Under the pieces are notes generated by a model that had not been told where the DNA came from, searched no databases, and was given only the letters and a program-made list of their open reading frames with translations. Shown one piece after another: positions 56,624 to 64,000 of a stretch of 64,000 nt of DNA. Numbering within the stretch: position 1 is the first letter of the stretch; each line of letters starts with the position of its first letter. This DNA is from Saprospiraceae bacterium (GTDB lineage: Bacteria; Bacteroidota; Bacteroidia; Chitinophagales; Saprospiraceae): contig JADJLN010000002.1 in the NCBI GenBank assembly GCA_016710115.1, forward strand, positions 496,001 through 560,000, given 5' to 3'. A program made the translations under genes and the position numbers.

Positions 56624-56629
56624 TGGTTC

Positions 56630-56660
56630 GGGCGCATCCGGAAACCATCCGGATGCGCCC
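56630..56660 (+). promoter_or_regulatory. Strong stem-loop between the giant adhesin and porP/sprF
   Basis: GGGCGCATCCGGA (56630-56642) and TCCGGATGCGCCC (56648-56660) form a perfect 13-bp GC-rich stem with the loop AACCA. No T-tract follows, so readthrough is expected. Such intercistronic hairpins can protect upstream mRNA or set different levels of two operon products (inference). Confidence 0.75.
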
Positions 56661-56686
56661 TACTCAAACAATAAAACTCAAGGACA

Positions 56687-57694
56687 ATGAAGTACCCCCT
56701 TTTACGCACTTTATTCATTTGTCTGTTTTTTGGTCCGGTCGTATTGCTTGCACAACAGGATGCGATGTTTACCAAATACATGTTTAACACACTGGTTTAC
56801 AATCCGGCATATGCGGGCAGTCACGATCACTTGTCCATCAATGCGCTGCATCGTGGGCAATGGTGGGGAATAGATGGGGCACCCACTACCCAGACGCTTT
56901 CCGTGCATAGTCCAGTCAGTGACCGTGTAGGCATCGGGCTGTCGCTCATCAATGACAAAATCGGCCCCACCGGCTCAACTCAGGTGAACGCCATCTATGC
57001 CTACCGGATCCCCCTTGGAGCAGGTAAATTGTCGATCGGTTTGCAAGCCGGCGTGTTTCAATGGCGTGCAGATTGGAGTCAATTGAATTTCTTTGATCCG
57101 CAAAGTCAGGATCCCGCTTATCGAGAGATGCAACCTACCCGCTGGATGCCCAATTTCGGAGCCGGAATCTATTATCAGTCACCGAAGTTTTTTGTTGGGT
57201 TCAGTTCACCGCATCTGGTGAACTATGATCTGAGAAAAAAGGAATCGACTGAACCAGATGATCTCCCTGCAGCGCAGGTTTATCGACATTATTATGCATT
57301 TGCCGGCGCAGCCCTCCCCCTCAACGGAGATGCCCTGGTCTTCCGTCCTACTTTTCTGATCAAGAATGTGGGTCTTTTTGGCGATGCAAAAAATGCAAGA
57401 GGACGGATTGCAGCGCCAACCGAATTTGATCTCGATCTGGCCTTACTGTTCAGCCAGAAAATCTGGTTGGGCGTGTCCTACCGTTCCTCTTTCCAGGCGA
57501 TCGACGGGACCAGTTCAGTTGACTCCGGCGATATTTGGGCAGGGCTCAACCTGCGTAACGGATTCCGTATTGGAGCTGCCTATGATTACACCCTCACTGA
57601 TCTGCAATCTTTTGCCGGAGGGTCCTATGAGATTATGTTGGGGTACGATTTCAGCTATGAAGTAGACAGGATTATTACACCACGTTATTTCTAG
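56687..57694 (+). CDS. PorP/SprF-family T9SS outer-membrane protein
   Basis: The intact 335-residue protein begins with a signal peptide (MKYPLLRTLFICLFFG, probable cut after L-L-A-Q). The family hallmark follows: Q-Q-D-A-M-F-T-K-Y-M-F-N-T-L-V-Y-N-P-A-Y-A-G-S, then alternating strands of an outer-membrane beta-barrel (V-G-I-G-L-S-L-I-N-D-K-I-G, F-G-A-G-I-Y-Y, F-R-P-T-F-L-I-K) and a C-terminal aromatic end. SprF is needed for secretion of the giant adhesin SprB in Flavobacterium johnsoniae. The position 63 bases after the giant adhesin points to the same pairing. It is convergent with the MoxR-like gene, 19 bases away. Confidence 0.92.
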   Translation: MKYPLLRTLFICLFFGPVVLLAQQDAMFTKYMFNTLVYNPAYAGSHDHLSINALHRGQWWGIDGAPTTQTLSVHSPVSDRVGIGLSLINDKIGPTGSTQVNAIYAYRIPLGAGKLSIGLQAGVFQWRADWSQLNFFDPQSQDPAYREMQPTRWMPNFGAGIYYQSPKFFVGFSSPHLVNYDLRKKESTEPDDLPAAQVYRHYYAFAGAALPLNGDALVFRPTFLIKNVGLFGDAKNARGRIAAPTEFDLDLALLFSQKIWLGVSYRSSFQAIDGTSSVDSGDIWAGLNLRNGFRIGAAYDYTLTDLQSFAGGSYEIMLGYDFSYEVDRIITPRYF

Positions 57695-57713
57695 GACAGA
57701 CAGAGCGGCACAT

Positions 57714-58793
57714 TCACACAATTTTTGACCGTATCGCCTCATGCTCCACTGCAGCTTGATGCAAGGGAGATGTCGTATCGAAGTGGTGGAGGAAGGCGAG
57801 CGTCATATTTCCATCAATCTGGGCATCTGCCAGGAGGGTAACCAGATTGCGTACTGCTGTTGTAGTCAGAATCTGACTTTTGTTTGCGATGTGAGTCAAG
57901 TCCTGAAGCAATTCCAGTTTGATCCGCCGTGCATCATCCGTTGATACCTTGACATGGAGCAAATTCAGCTGGATTTCCGGATCTTCAATAGTGAGAAAGG
58001 TTTGCGGAGTTAACCAGGCAGGTTCATCCAGGCGGATCCAGGACAGGAATCGGTCTGCATAACTCAGCGGCAACATGCTGCGGGCAACAAGGAGGATCTG
58101 ATCGATGGCCGCCTTTGGAATACACCCGATCACCTGGAGAAATTGAGCTGCTTCTCGTGCTGACATCTCCTCATGCAACAACTCCGAATAGCGATTGAAG
58201 AAACTCAACCCCTGGAGATCAAATTTTTGTGTTCTTGCCCATGCCAACCAGCCTGTCATGTCAAAGCGAAGATGGACATGAAACAATCGGCCAGTAATCG
58301 CTTCATCCATATGCGTAACAGCCATCTGGTTGTCGTAGGGATTCGCTGTAGCGACGATGACCCATTGATCAGGAAGAGACCAGGATGCCAGTCTGCCTTC
58401 CTGGAACAGTGCCAGAAGTCCGTTCAGGATGCGGGCATCAGCACGATTGAGGTCATCCAGAAGAAGAATGCCAGGTCCGGATTCACGAGGAACCCATCCC
58501 GGAGGTGCCCAACTGGTTTGATCACCATCTTTGTATGGCATACCGAGCAAATCACCCATTTCTTCAAATTGAGCAGGGTGAATAACAACGAGGGGCAATC
58601 GGTTCTGTCGGGCAAAAGACTGGACAATCTCAGTCTTACCTACACCTGGGGGGCCCCAGATACACAAGGGCAATCGTTTGCGATCCTGTGCACCATCGCC
58701 AGTATGGAAATGGATTGTCAGATCGAGGATGGAAAAAAGTTCAGTTGGCGAAATGGGATGAGTATATGCCGATGACTGCGGGTTCAATGCCAT
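57714..58793 (-). CDS. MoxR-type AAA+ ATPase
   Basis: The 359-residue protein has Walker A GPPGVGKTEIVQ near residue 50, Walker B I-L-L-L-D-D-L-N-R-A-D near 105, sensor 1 V-I-V-A-T-A-N-P-Y near 148 and an arginine-containing A-I-T-G-R-L-F-H. This is the AAA_5 pattern of MoxR-like chaperones that often act with VWA-domain proteins. The final ~100 residues are helical and unassigned. No VWA partner is adjacent. Its start at 58793 faces the tRNA-Lys promoter. It separates two adhesin-porP pairs, but a functional link is unproven. Confidence 0.85.
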   Translation of the reverse strand: MALNPQSSAYTHPISPTELFSILDLTIHFHTGDGAQDRKRLPLCIWGPPGVGKTEIVQSFARQNRLPLVVIHPAQFEEMGDLLGMPYKDGDQTSWAPPGWVPRESGPGILLLDDLNRADARILNGLLALFQEGRLASWSLPDQWVIVATANPYDNQMAVTHMDEAITGRLFHVHLRFDMTGWLAWARTQKFDLQGLSFFNRYSELLHEEMSAREAAQFLQVIGCIPKAAIDQILLVARSMLPLSYADRFLSWIRLDEPAWLTPQTFLTIEDPEIQLNLLHVKVSTDDARRIKLELLQDLTHIANKSQILTTTAVRNLVTLLADAQIDGNMTLAFLHHFDTTSPLHQAAVEHEAIRSKIV

Positions 58794-58840
58794 GTCTGGT
58801 AGATGTTAACCTGGACCCAAATTAACCAAACTTAATTTGA

Positions 58841-58872
58841 TTTGGTGAATGCGGGGAAGGGTCGTATCTTTG
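58841..58872 (+). promoter_or_regulatory. Promoter of tRNA-Lys
   Basis: TTTG (58841-58844) is separated by 20 bases from TATCTTTG (58865-58872), close to the Bacteroidota sigma-70 pattern TTTG-N19-TAnnTTTG. A start near 58879 would leave a short 5' leader before the tRNA. Confidence 0.75.
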
Positions 58873-58891
58873 CAAAGCTTTTTGAAAAAAT

Positions 58892-58965
58892 GATCTCGTA
58901 GCTCAGCTGGTTAGAGCATTTGACTTTTAATCAAAGGGTCATGGGTTCGAGTCCCATCGAGATCA
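58892..58965 (+). tRNA. tRNA-Lys (anticodon UUU)
   Basis: A complete 74-base cloverleaf: acceptor GATCTCG/CGAGATC, D arm GCTC/GAGC, anticodon stem TTTGA/TCAAA around loop CTTTTAA (anticodon TTT at 58926-58928), variable loop GGGTC, T arm ATGGG/CCCAT with loop TTCGAGT, discriminator A. The CCA end is not encoded. Confidence 0.98.
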
Positions 58966-58978
58966 CACGACACGAAGC

Positions 58979-59016
58979 AGAGCCTCGTTCAGAAATGGAT
59001 GAGGCTCTTTGTTTTT
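58979..59016 (+). terminator. Rho-independent terminator after tRNA-Lys
   Basis: AGAGCCTC (58979-58986) pairs with GAGGCTCT (59001-59008) around a 14-base loop and is followed by TTGTTTTT. Confidence 0.85.
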
Positions 59017-59039
59017 CTTGAACGAACTCCATTCTGTGC

Positions 59040-59069
59040 TTGCAGACGATGAAATTTTAATTATCTTTC
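59040..59069 (+). promoter_or_regulatory. Candidate promoter of the small membrane ORF
   Basis: TTG (59040-59042), a 19-base spacer and TATCTTTC (59062-59069) match the Bacteroidota pattern with one mismatch at the last base, about 28 bases before ATG 59098. Confidence 0.5.
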
Positions 59070-59097
59070 GCAGGGACAAACAACTAACAGGAAACCA

Positions 59098-59190
59098 ATG
59101 CTGATCTTGTCAGTCATCGCAATCGTATCATTTCTGGCGGCCGCTTTCTATCTACTTGAAAGCTATAATTTCAATCGCCAACGTCGATAG
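59098..59190 (+). CDS. Possible 30-residue single-span membrane protein
   Basis: The ATG at 59098 opens 30 codons ending TAG. The product has one hydrophobic segment (M-L-I-L-S-V-I-A-I-V-S-F-L-A-A-A-F-Y-L-L) followed by E-S-Y-N-F-N and a basic end R-Q-R-R, as in tail-anchored small membrane proteins. It lies between the tRNA terminator and the convergent second porP, with its own promoter-like sequence. I do not recognise a family. Chance cannot be excluded for so short a frame. Confidence 0.45.
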   Translation: MLILSVIAIVSFLAAAFYLLESYNFNRQRR

Positions 59191-59202
59191 CAGTCTATAT
59201 CC

Positions 59203-60244
59203 TTAGAATTGAGGGCAATTGACCCGATATCTGGATTGGTATGGATGTACGTAAATCAGAGAGATTTCGACACCACCACGGGATAAAGAAGCTTTCCTTA
59301 AGGAAGAATGATTGACATCGTAACTGATGCCCAGATTCCAACGTTCAACCTCCAGGATGAAACTGTAGATCATGGCATCCAGGTTGACTCCCTGATCCAG
59401 TTTATTTGCCAGCCTGGCCCAAAGACCTGCGCGAATGGCTACTTCGTACCAATCGTGATTGGTGTATCTGAAGTTCGTTCCAAAGACAGTTTCCTGAGAC
59501 GGTCCCTGCAAAGCCAGCATGGCACCGGGTAACATACTGAAATTGGGATTGAAAGGAAGCTGGCCACCTGCCTGAATGATGTACTTTGAATACAACGGCT
59601 CGCTTTCATTTTCCTGAAAGGAAATATTCGGTCGATTGGCATGAATAATGGCACCCCCGCCATAGATACTGGCATCTTCATCAAACAGGGCATAATACAA
59701 CAGGCCTGCACTGATGTCCAGGAAAATATTCGTGTTGTCAGCGATCAGCTCATTTGAAGGCAATGTGGGGTCAATGGATTCGGTTCCACTGTTGTACTGG
59801 TTTGAAAACCAGAAATTGCCATAATCCAGGGAGTATTGACCGAACCCTGCTTGCAGGGCAAAGGAAAGATACTGATCATCTGTTCGATATTTTCCTCCGG
59901 AAAGTTGCTTCATATACCCCAGGTTCAAGCCTCCACGAGCCTGTCGCAGTTGGCCTGCTCCGGTCTTGCAATACAGCCAGTCCGAAAGTGATGTAATCAT
60001 CGCTGAATACCCGATGGCGCATGTCACCTGCTGCGGCAATGGTGCGAAAGGCATCACCACCCAGTATGCTGGACCACTGATTTCGGTAATTCGCTGCGAC
60101 CCGAAACTGACCGTTGAAAATACCCGTCATGGCAGGATTGACCTGTAGCGCAGCATTGTAGAATTGACTGAAATGCGGGTCTTGCGCACGTCCGGCAGTA
60201 GCCAGCAGCATCAAAGACAGAATCAGGGTAAAAGCATGCCGCAT
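59203..60244 (-). CDS. Second PorP/SprF-family protein, one frameshift
   Basis: Two overlapping frames (60244 to about 59960, then to 59203) make one PorP/SprF protein of about 345 residues. The N-terminus has a signal peptide (MRHAFTLILSLMLLATAGRA) and the hallmark Q-D-P-H-F-S-Q-F-Y-N-A-A-L-Q-V-N-P-A-M-T-G. The barrel strands continue through Y-R-N-Q-W, F-G-L-A-V-L-Q-D, G-L-N-L-G-Y-M-K-Q-L and Y-E-V-A-I-R-A-G. The frame changes at about 59958-59963 (extra base near TCCGG); removing one base gives L-Q-D-R-A-G-Q-L-R-Q. The gene starts 12 bases after the stop of the SprB-repeat adhesin, so both are probably cotranscribed. Confidence 0.88.
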
Positions 60245-60256
60245 AAGTTGGTCGGT

Positions 60257-63200
60257 TTAGCGTAGAAGAGTTGTCTGGCCAGAAAAAAGCTGCCTGAAGC
60301 CGTCTATGAATTCCACCTCGAGCGTCCAAATATAAACACCACTATTCATTTCCTGCCCCTTGAATGTTCCATCCCATCCAATTTGAGGGTCATTGATCGG
60401 AAAATCTTCCTGTTCATAGAGCTGTTCTCCCCATCGATCAAAGATTTTAAACACGATAATTCGTGTGCCTTCCTTCCCATGCACCAGGAGTTTGTCATTC
60501 AATCCATCCTGATTGGGCGTGAATGCGGTCGGAACCAGAACCACTCGGTTCGTCTTGACAAACACAGTAATATGATCCACGGATTCACATCCCTTTTCAT
60601 CTTCAGCTACCAGGGTATAGGTTATGGTATAGTGCGGTGTCGATGTCGGTTGGGCACAATCGGTACAACTTAACGTGCCTGAATAAGGGGCTTGCCAGAA
60701 TACAAACGGATCGACAGGTGCATTGTGCGTAAACATCAGATCGATGCTTTCGCCCAGTTCAATTGTCACATCATCACCAAGATCAACCGTAAAGGCTGTT
60801 GGATTCGTCAGATCAATCAGCTCTTCAGACGAACAACCTTCGGCATCGAGCACCATAACAGTATAAGTGCCCGGCCCTAATGGAGCAAAGACAGGTCCTG
60901 GCTTGAACGGGCCGCCATTCAGATTATAGACAAATGGGCCCGTCCCCCCCGATGCTGAAGCGGCAATCATCCCGTCAAGCGTGTTCGCACAGGTTGGTGA
61001 CGTGCCATCCAGGGTGAGCACGACAGGGGCAGGAGCCACAATCGGATAATTCATGGACAGTGTACACCCCTTTGTATCTGTTATGGTAACCGAATAAATT
61101 CCATCGGATAATCCACTATTCTGATCGGTCAATGCTCCGTTACTCCAAAGATAACTGTAACCTGGGGTACCCCCACCGGCCTCGATTTGGACACTTCCGG
61201 TGGATTCACCTGAACAGCGAGGAGTCTGGAGGAGGACATTCGATATGACCAGTGCTCCGGGTTGTCCGACAACGTAGGTATATGTCATCGAACACCCCTG
61301 ATTATCTGAGATCGTCACCAGATAGCTATCTGATGGCAATCCTGTTGCCAGATTGCCAGATGGGTTGGTGATCTTGGCATCCCAGGCAATCTGATAAGTG
61401 CCGGATCCGCCCTGCAGCCCCGACAACTCAATCTGTCCGTCTGAACCCCCAAAACAGGTAACATGCTGGATGGTTTCTACAGCGGTGATCGGTGCCGGTT
61501 GATCCAGGAAAAATGAATTCACGACAGAACAACCACTTGCATCAGTTACCGTGAGGGTATACATGATTCCTCCAGCCAAAGAACTCGCTAATTGTCCGGT
61601 TTGTGCGGGCACTGTATTCCAGAGATAGGAATAATTCGACGGGATTCCATTTCCAGAACCACCGTCAACAAATGTCACGCCGATGGAGCCATTGTTCTCT
61701 CCGAAACACAGAGGTTCATTCCCTGCCAGCTGAACGGTAACTGGAGGCAGGTCTGAAATGGCCAGGGTATCTGATGCAGAACATCCGGCATCATCGGTAA
61801 CGGTCACACTGTACACACCGGCACCAATTCCGGTTATCGGGTTGGCCGTGGCTCCCTGGTTCCAATCATATTGATATCCACTGCCGCTTCCACCTGTAGT
61901 TGTTGCGGTCAATTCATTCTCCAGGACTCCCGAACAGCTGATTTTAGTTTGCTGAATGGAGACGGACAGTGCTGTTGCAGGTTCTGCGACCATACTGCCA
62001 GCCGTCATACTACAGCCCTTGCTATCTGTAACGGTTACCTGATAAGCACCAGCGGCCAGATTGACGGCCGTTTGGGTGACCTGCCCCAGAGGATCATTCC
62101 ACAAGTAGGTATACGTACCGGATCCACCGGTTACATTGGCCGTCAGACTTCCATCTGAGGCTCCTTTGCAGGATGTGGATACCGCTATCAGGTTAATGGA
62201 TAATTCGGCCGGTTCAGTGATGGTCGCCATGGCCGATGTCTGACATCCAAGCGATCCGGTTATGGTCACAGAATAAGTGCCGGCAGAGATTGATCGCCGG
62301 GTTGGATGTCTGGGATGAAGGATCTGACCACAGGTAATTGTAGATGCCGGAACCGCCGGAGACCACAACCTGTATTTCACCGTCACTCCCCTGGAAACAG
62401 GCCACAGGGGTGACCATGAAACTGTCGACGAGGAGAGGTGACTTTGCCGTAACGGCTATGGAATCAACAACTGTGCAGCCGTTCGCATCAGTTACAGTCA
62501 CAGTATAAACACCCGGGTTGATATTCGTAACGGTCGGCAAGATCGTGTTGCCAGGATCATTCCAGACATAGAGATACGGTGAGGTCCCACCCGAGGCAGA
62601 AACACTGGCACTTCCATCCAGACTGTTCGAACAGGTGGCCTGGACAGCTGTCATGTTGAGATTGATCCCTCCTGGAGCCATGACCATAGTCATGGCCGTT
62701 TGAGTACATCCGGCTGCATCGGTGATCATCACGGAGAAGACCCCGGCCTGCAATCCAACAGCGGTACTCGTGGATTGTCCGGTCGGGTCGCTCCACAGGT
62801 AAGTGAAGGGCATCGTACCACCGGAGTTGACCAGCACAGTTGCCGTACCATCCATCCCGCCCTGACAACCAACAGGAGTGCTGGATATCGTGACCACCAT
62901 ACTGTCTGTATTCAATACAGGGACGACCAGTGTGTCCATACAGCCCTTCCCATCCAGAATAAAGACCGGGTACTGTCCGGGTGCCAGTCCCTGGGCCGTA
63001 TCCGACATTTGCATACCCGGATCCTGCCAGAAAAACTGGACAGGAGCAGGTGCCTGCAGGACTTCTACCCATGCAATGCCATCTGTACCATTGTAACAGG
63101 AAGGCGGCAACGAATGATAGTTGTATTGATTTGGGGGGCCTTCCAGGATATCAACAGATGAACTTGTTGTGCACGATTTGGCATCTGTTACGGTCACCAG

Positions 63201-64000
63201 ATAATTGCCCATGTCCAATCCTGTTGCGGTTTGCATCGTCTGTCCATTACTCCAGAGGTAGGTGTAGGGAATACTGCCGCCGATGGCATTGACGGTGGCA
63301 GAGCCATCCATTTTGCCCGGGCAGGACACCGAATCCGTCTGAAAGGAAAGCAGTATTGGATCAGGCTGATAAATGGTGACAGGGTATCCCGGATACAACT
63401 GTTGTCATCCGTCACACGCAAAGTGTATGTGCCGGCCTTGACATTGCTCAATTGGGCATTAAATACTGCGGGTACAGTAAACCACACATATTGATATGGA
63501 GAAACACCGCCCTGGGCCATTGCCGTTGCACCCCCGTTTTTCAGATTGTAACAGGTAACAGAATCAATATCGATCTGGATATCGATCGGATCGGGTTGCC
63601 CCAGTGTAAAATAGACCGTATCCATACAGCCCATGTCATCTGTGACGATGACGAAATGGTCTCCTGCCGCAACACTGTTGAAATAACCGATCCCCTGAGT
63701 CGTCTGGTTGTCCAGATTGTAACTGAATGGCGAAGTTCCGTCATATGCAGAAATAAATGCCTCACCGTCATTTCCGTTATAACAGGAGGGAGGAACCGTA
63801 TTTTCTACAACGGCATACATCTGACAGTCCAGGAACCGGCAGCCCAGTGTAGCCATCTCAGACGGACAGGCAGGATCGGAGTCGAGCACTTTGATCTGTA
63901 TCGTGATCGAATCGCCGTTGTTCAATCCGTTGATCAACTGGTTCAGGTTGGTAGTGGGTGGGCCCCATCCTGTCTGATTGATATTGACCGTATACCCCGA
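60257..64000 (-). CDS. SprB-repeat T9SS type B adhesin, 3' part, at least two frameshifts
   Basis: Open to the right edge, so the start is outside the window. Three frames join into one protein; the changes lie near 62283-62290 (N-P-A-I-N-L then S-A-G-T-Y-S) and near 63378-63384 (S-C-I-R-D-T then V-T-I-Y-Q-P-D). It carries about thirteen SprB repeats of about 75-85 residues (C-x-x-x-x-D-G-x-x, G-G-x-x-P-Y-x-Y-x-W, G-x-Y-x-V-x-V-T-D-x-x-G-C). A pre-terminal beta domain and the CHU_C tail follow (P-T-A-F-T-P-N-Q-D-G-L-N-D, FDRWGEQLY, G-W-D-G-T-F-K-G). The related SprB is a mobile surface adhesin of gliding flavobacteria. It forms an operon with the porP/sprF gene downstream. Confidence 0.88.

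Noticed and set aside
15965..56623. A cluster of dozens of small independent genes or true pseudogenes
   Set aside because: Protein sequence continues across frame changes and the indels recur at one motif. Unrelated genes such as clpC and porP show the same type of break, so error in one long gene is simpler.

Overview
The window looks like chromosomal DNA of a gliding or surface-adhesive member of the Bacteroidota, most likely from the Saprospiria (inference). The evidence is three large exported proteins ending in the gliding-motility-associated CHU_C (type B) sorting domain of the type IX secretion system (T9SS), two PorP/SprF-family outer-membrane partners, promoters of the Bacteroidota type (TTTG or TTG, about 19-20 bases, TAnnTTTG), few Shine-Dalgarno sequences, and DUF2027-Smr and YegP proteins common in the phylum.

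Layout. 1-1976: 3' end of a CHU_C adhesin. 1996-7633: YegP-like protein, DUF2027/Smr protein, queuosine gene queE and a large Dna2-like nuclease-helicase. 7777-10329: Asp-box beta-propeller protein with a type A T9SS tail. 10395-11658 (minus strand): infC-rpmI-rplT, followed by a bidirectional terminator. 11756-14297 (minus): clpC, broken by one extra base in a run of six G. 14575-14970: STAS-domain anti-sigma antagonist. 14971-15964: AT-rich gap ending in a terminator-like hairpin.

15965-56623 is in my reading one giant adhesin gene of about 40.7 kb (about 13,550 codons). In this sequence it is cut into dozens of open segments by small indels. Its order is: signal peptide, two jelly-roll-like domains, a duplicated 1.36-kb module, about 124 HYR-like repeats in four sequence families (79-80, 82, 79 and about 80 residues per unit), seven SprB-like repeats, a triplicated unknown domain split by five Ig-like repeats, three further repeats, an Ig-like domain and the CHU_C tail. 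A strong stem-loop separates it from an intact porP/sprF gene (56687-57694).

On the right, a MoxR-type AAA ATPase (minus), tRNA-Lys(UUU) with a good promoter and terminator, and a possible 30-residue membrane protein separate this pair from a second adhesin-PorP/SprF pair on the minus strand. That second pair is a PorP/SprF gene at 59203-60244 (one frameshift) and a SprB-repeat adhesin at 60257 to the right edge.

Functional reading: the CHU_C tails send the adhesins to the T9SS, the PorP/SprF proteins are their probable export or anchoring partners, and the giant protein would be a very long cysteine-rich surface filament. Frameshifts also hit clpC, the second porP and the second adhesin, and many in the repeats fall at one motif (ACCTGGAT, containing CCTGG). 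Systematic sequencing error is therefore a more economical explanation than mass pseudogenisation.
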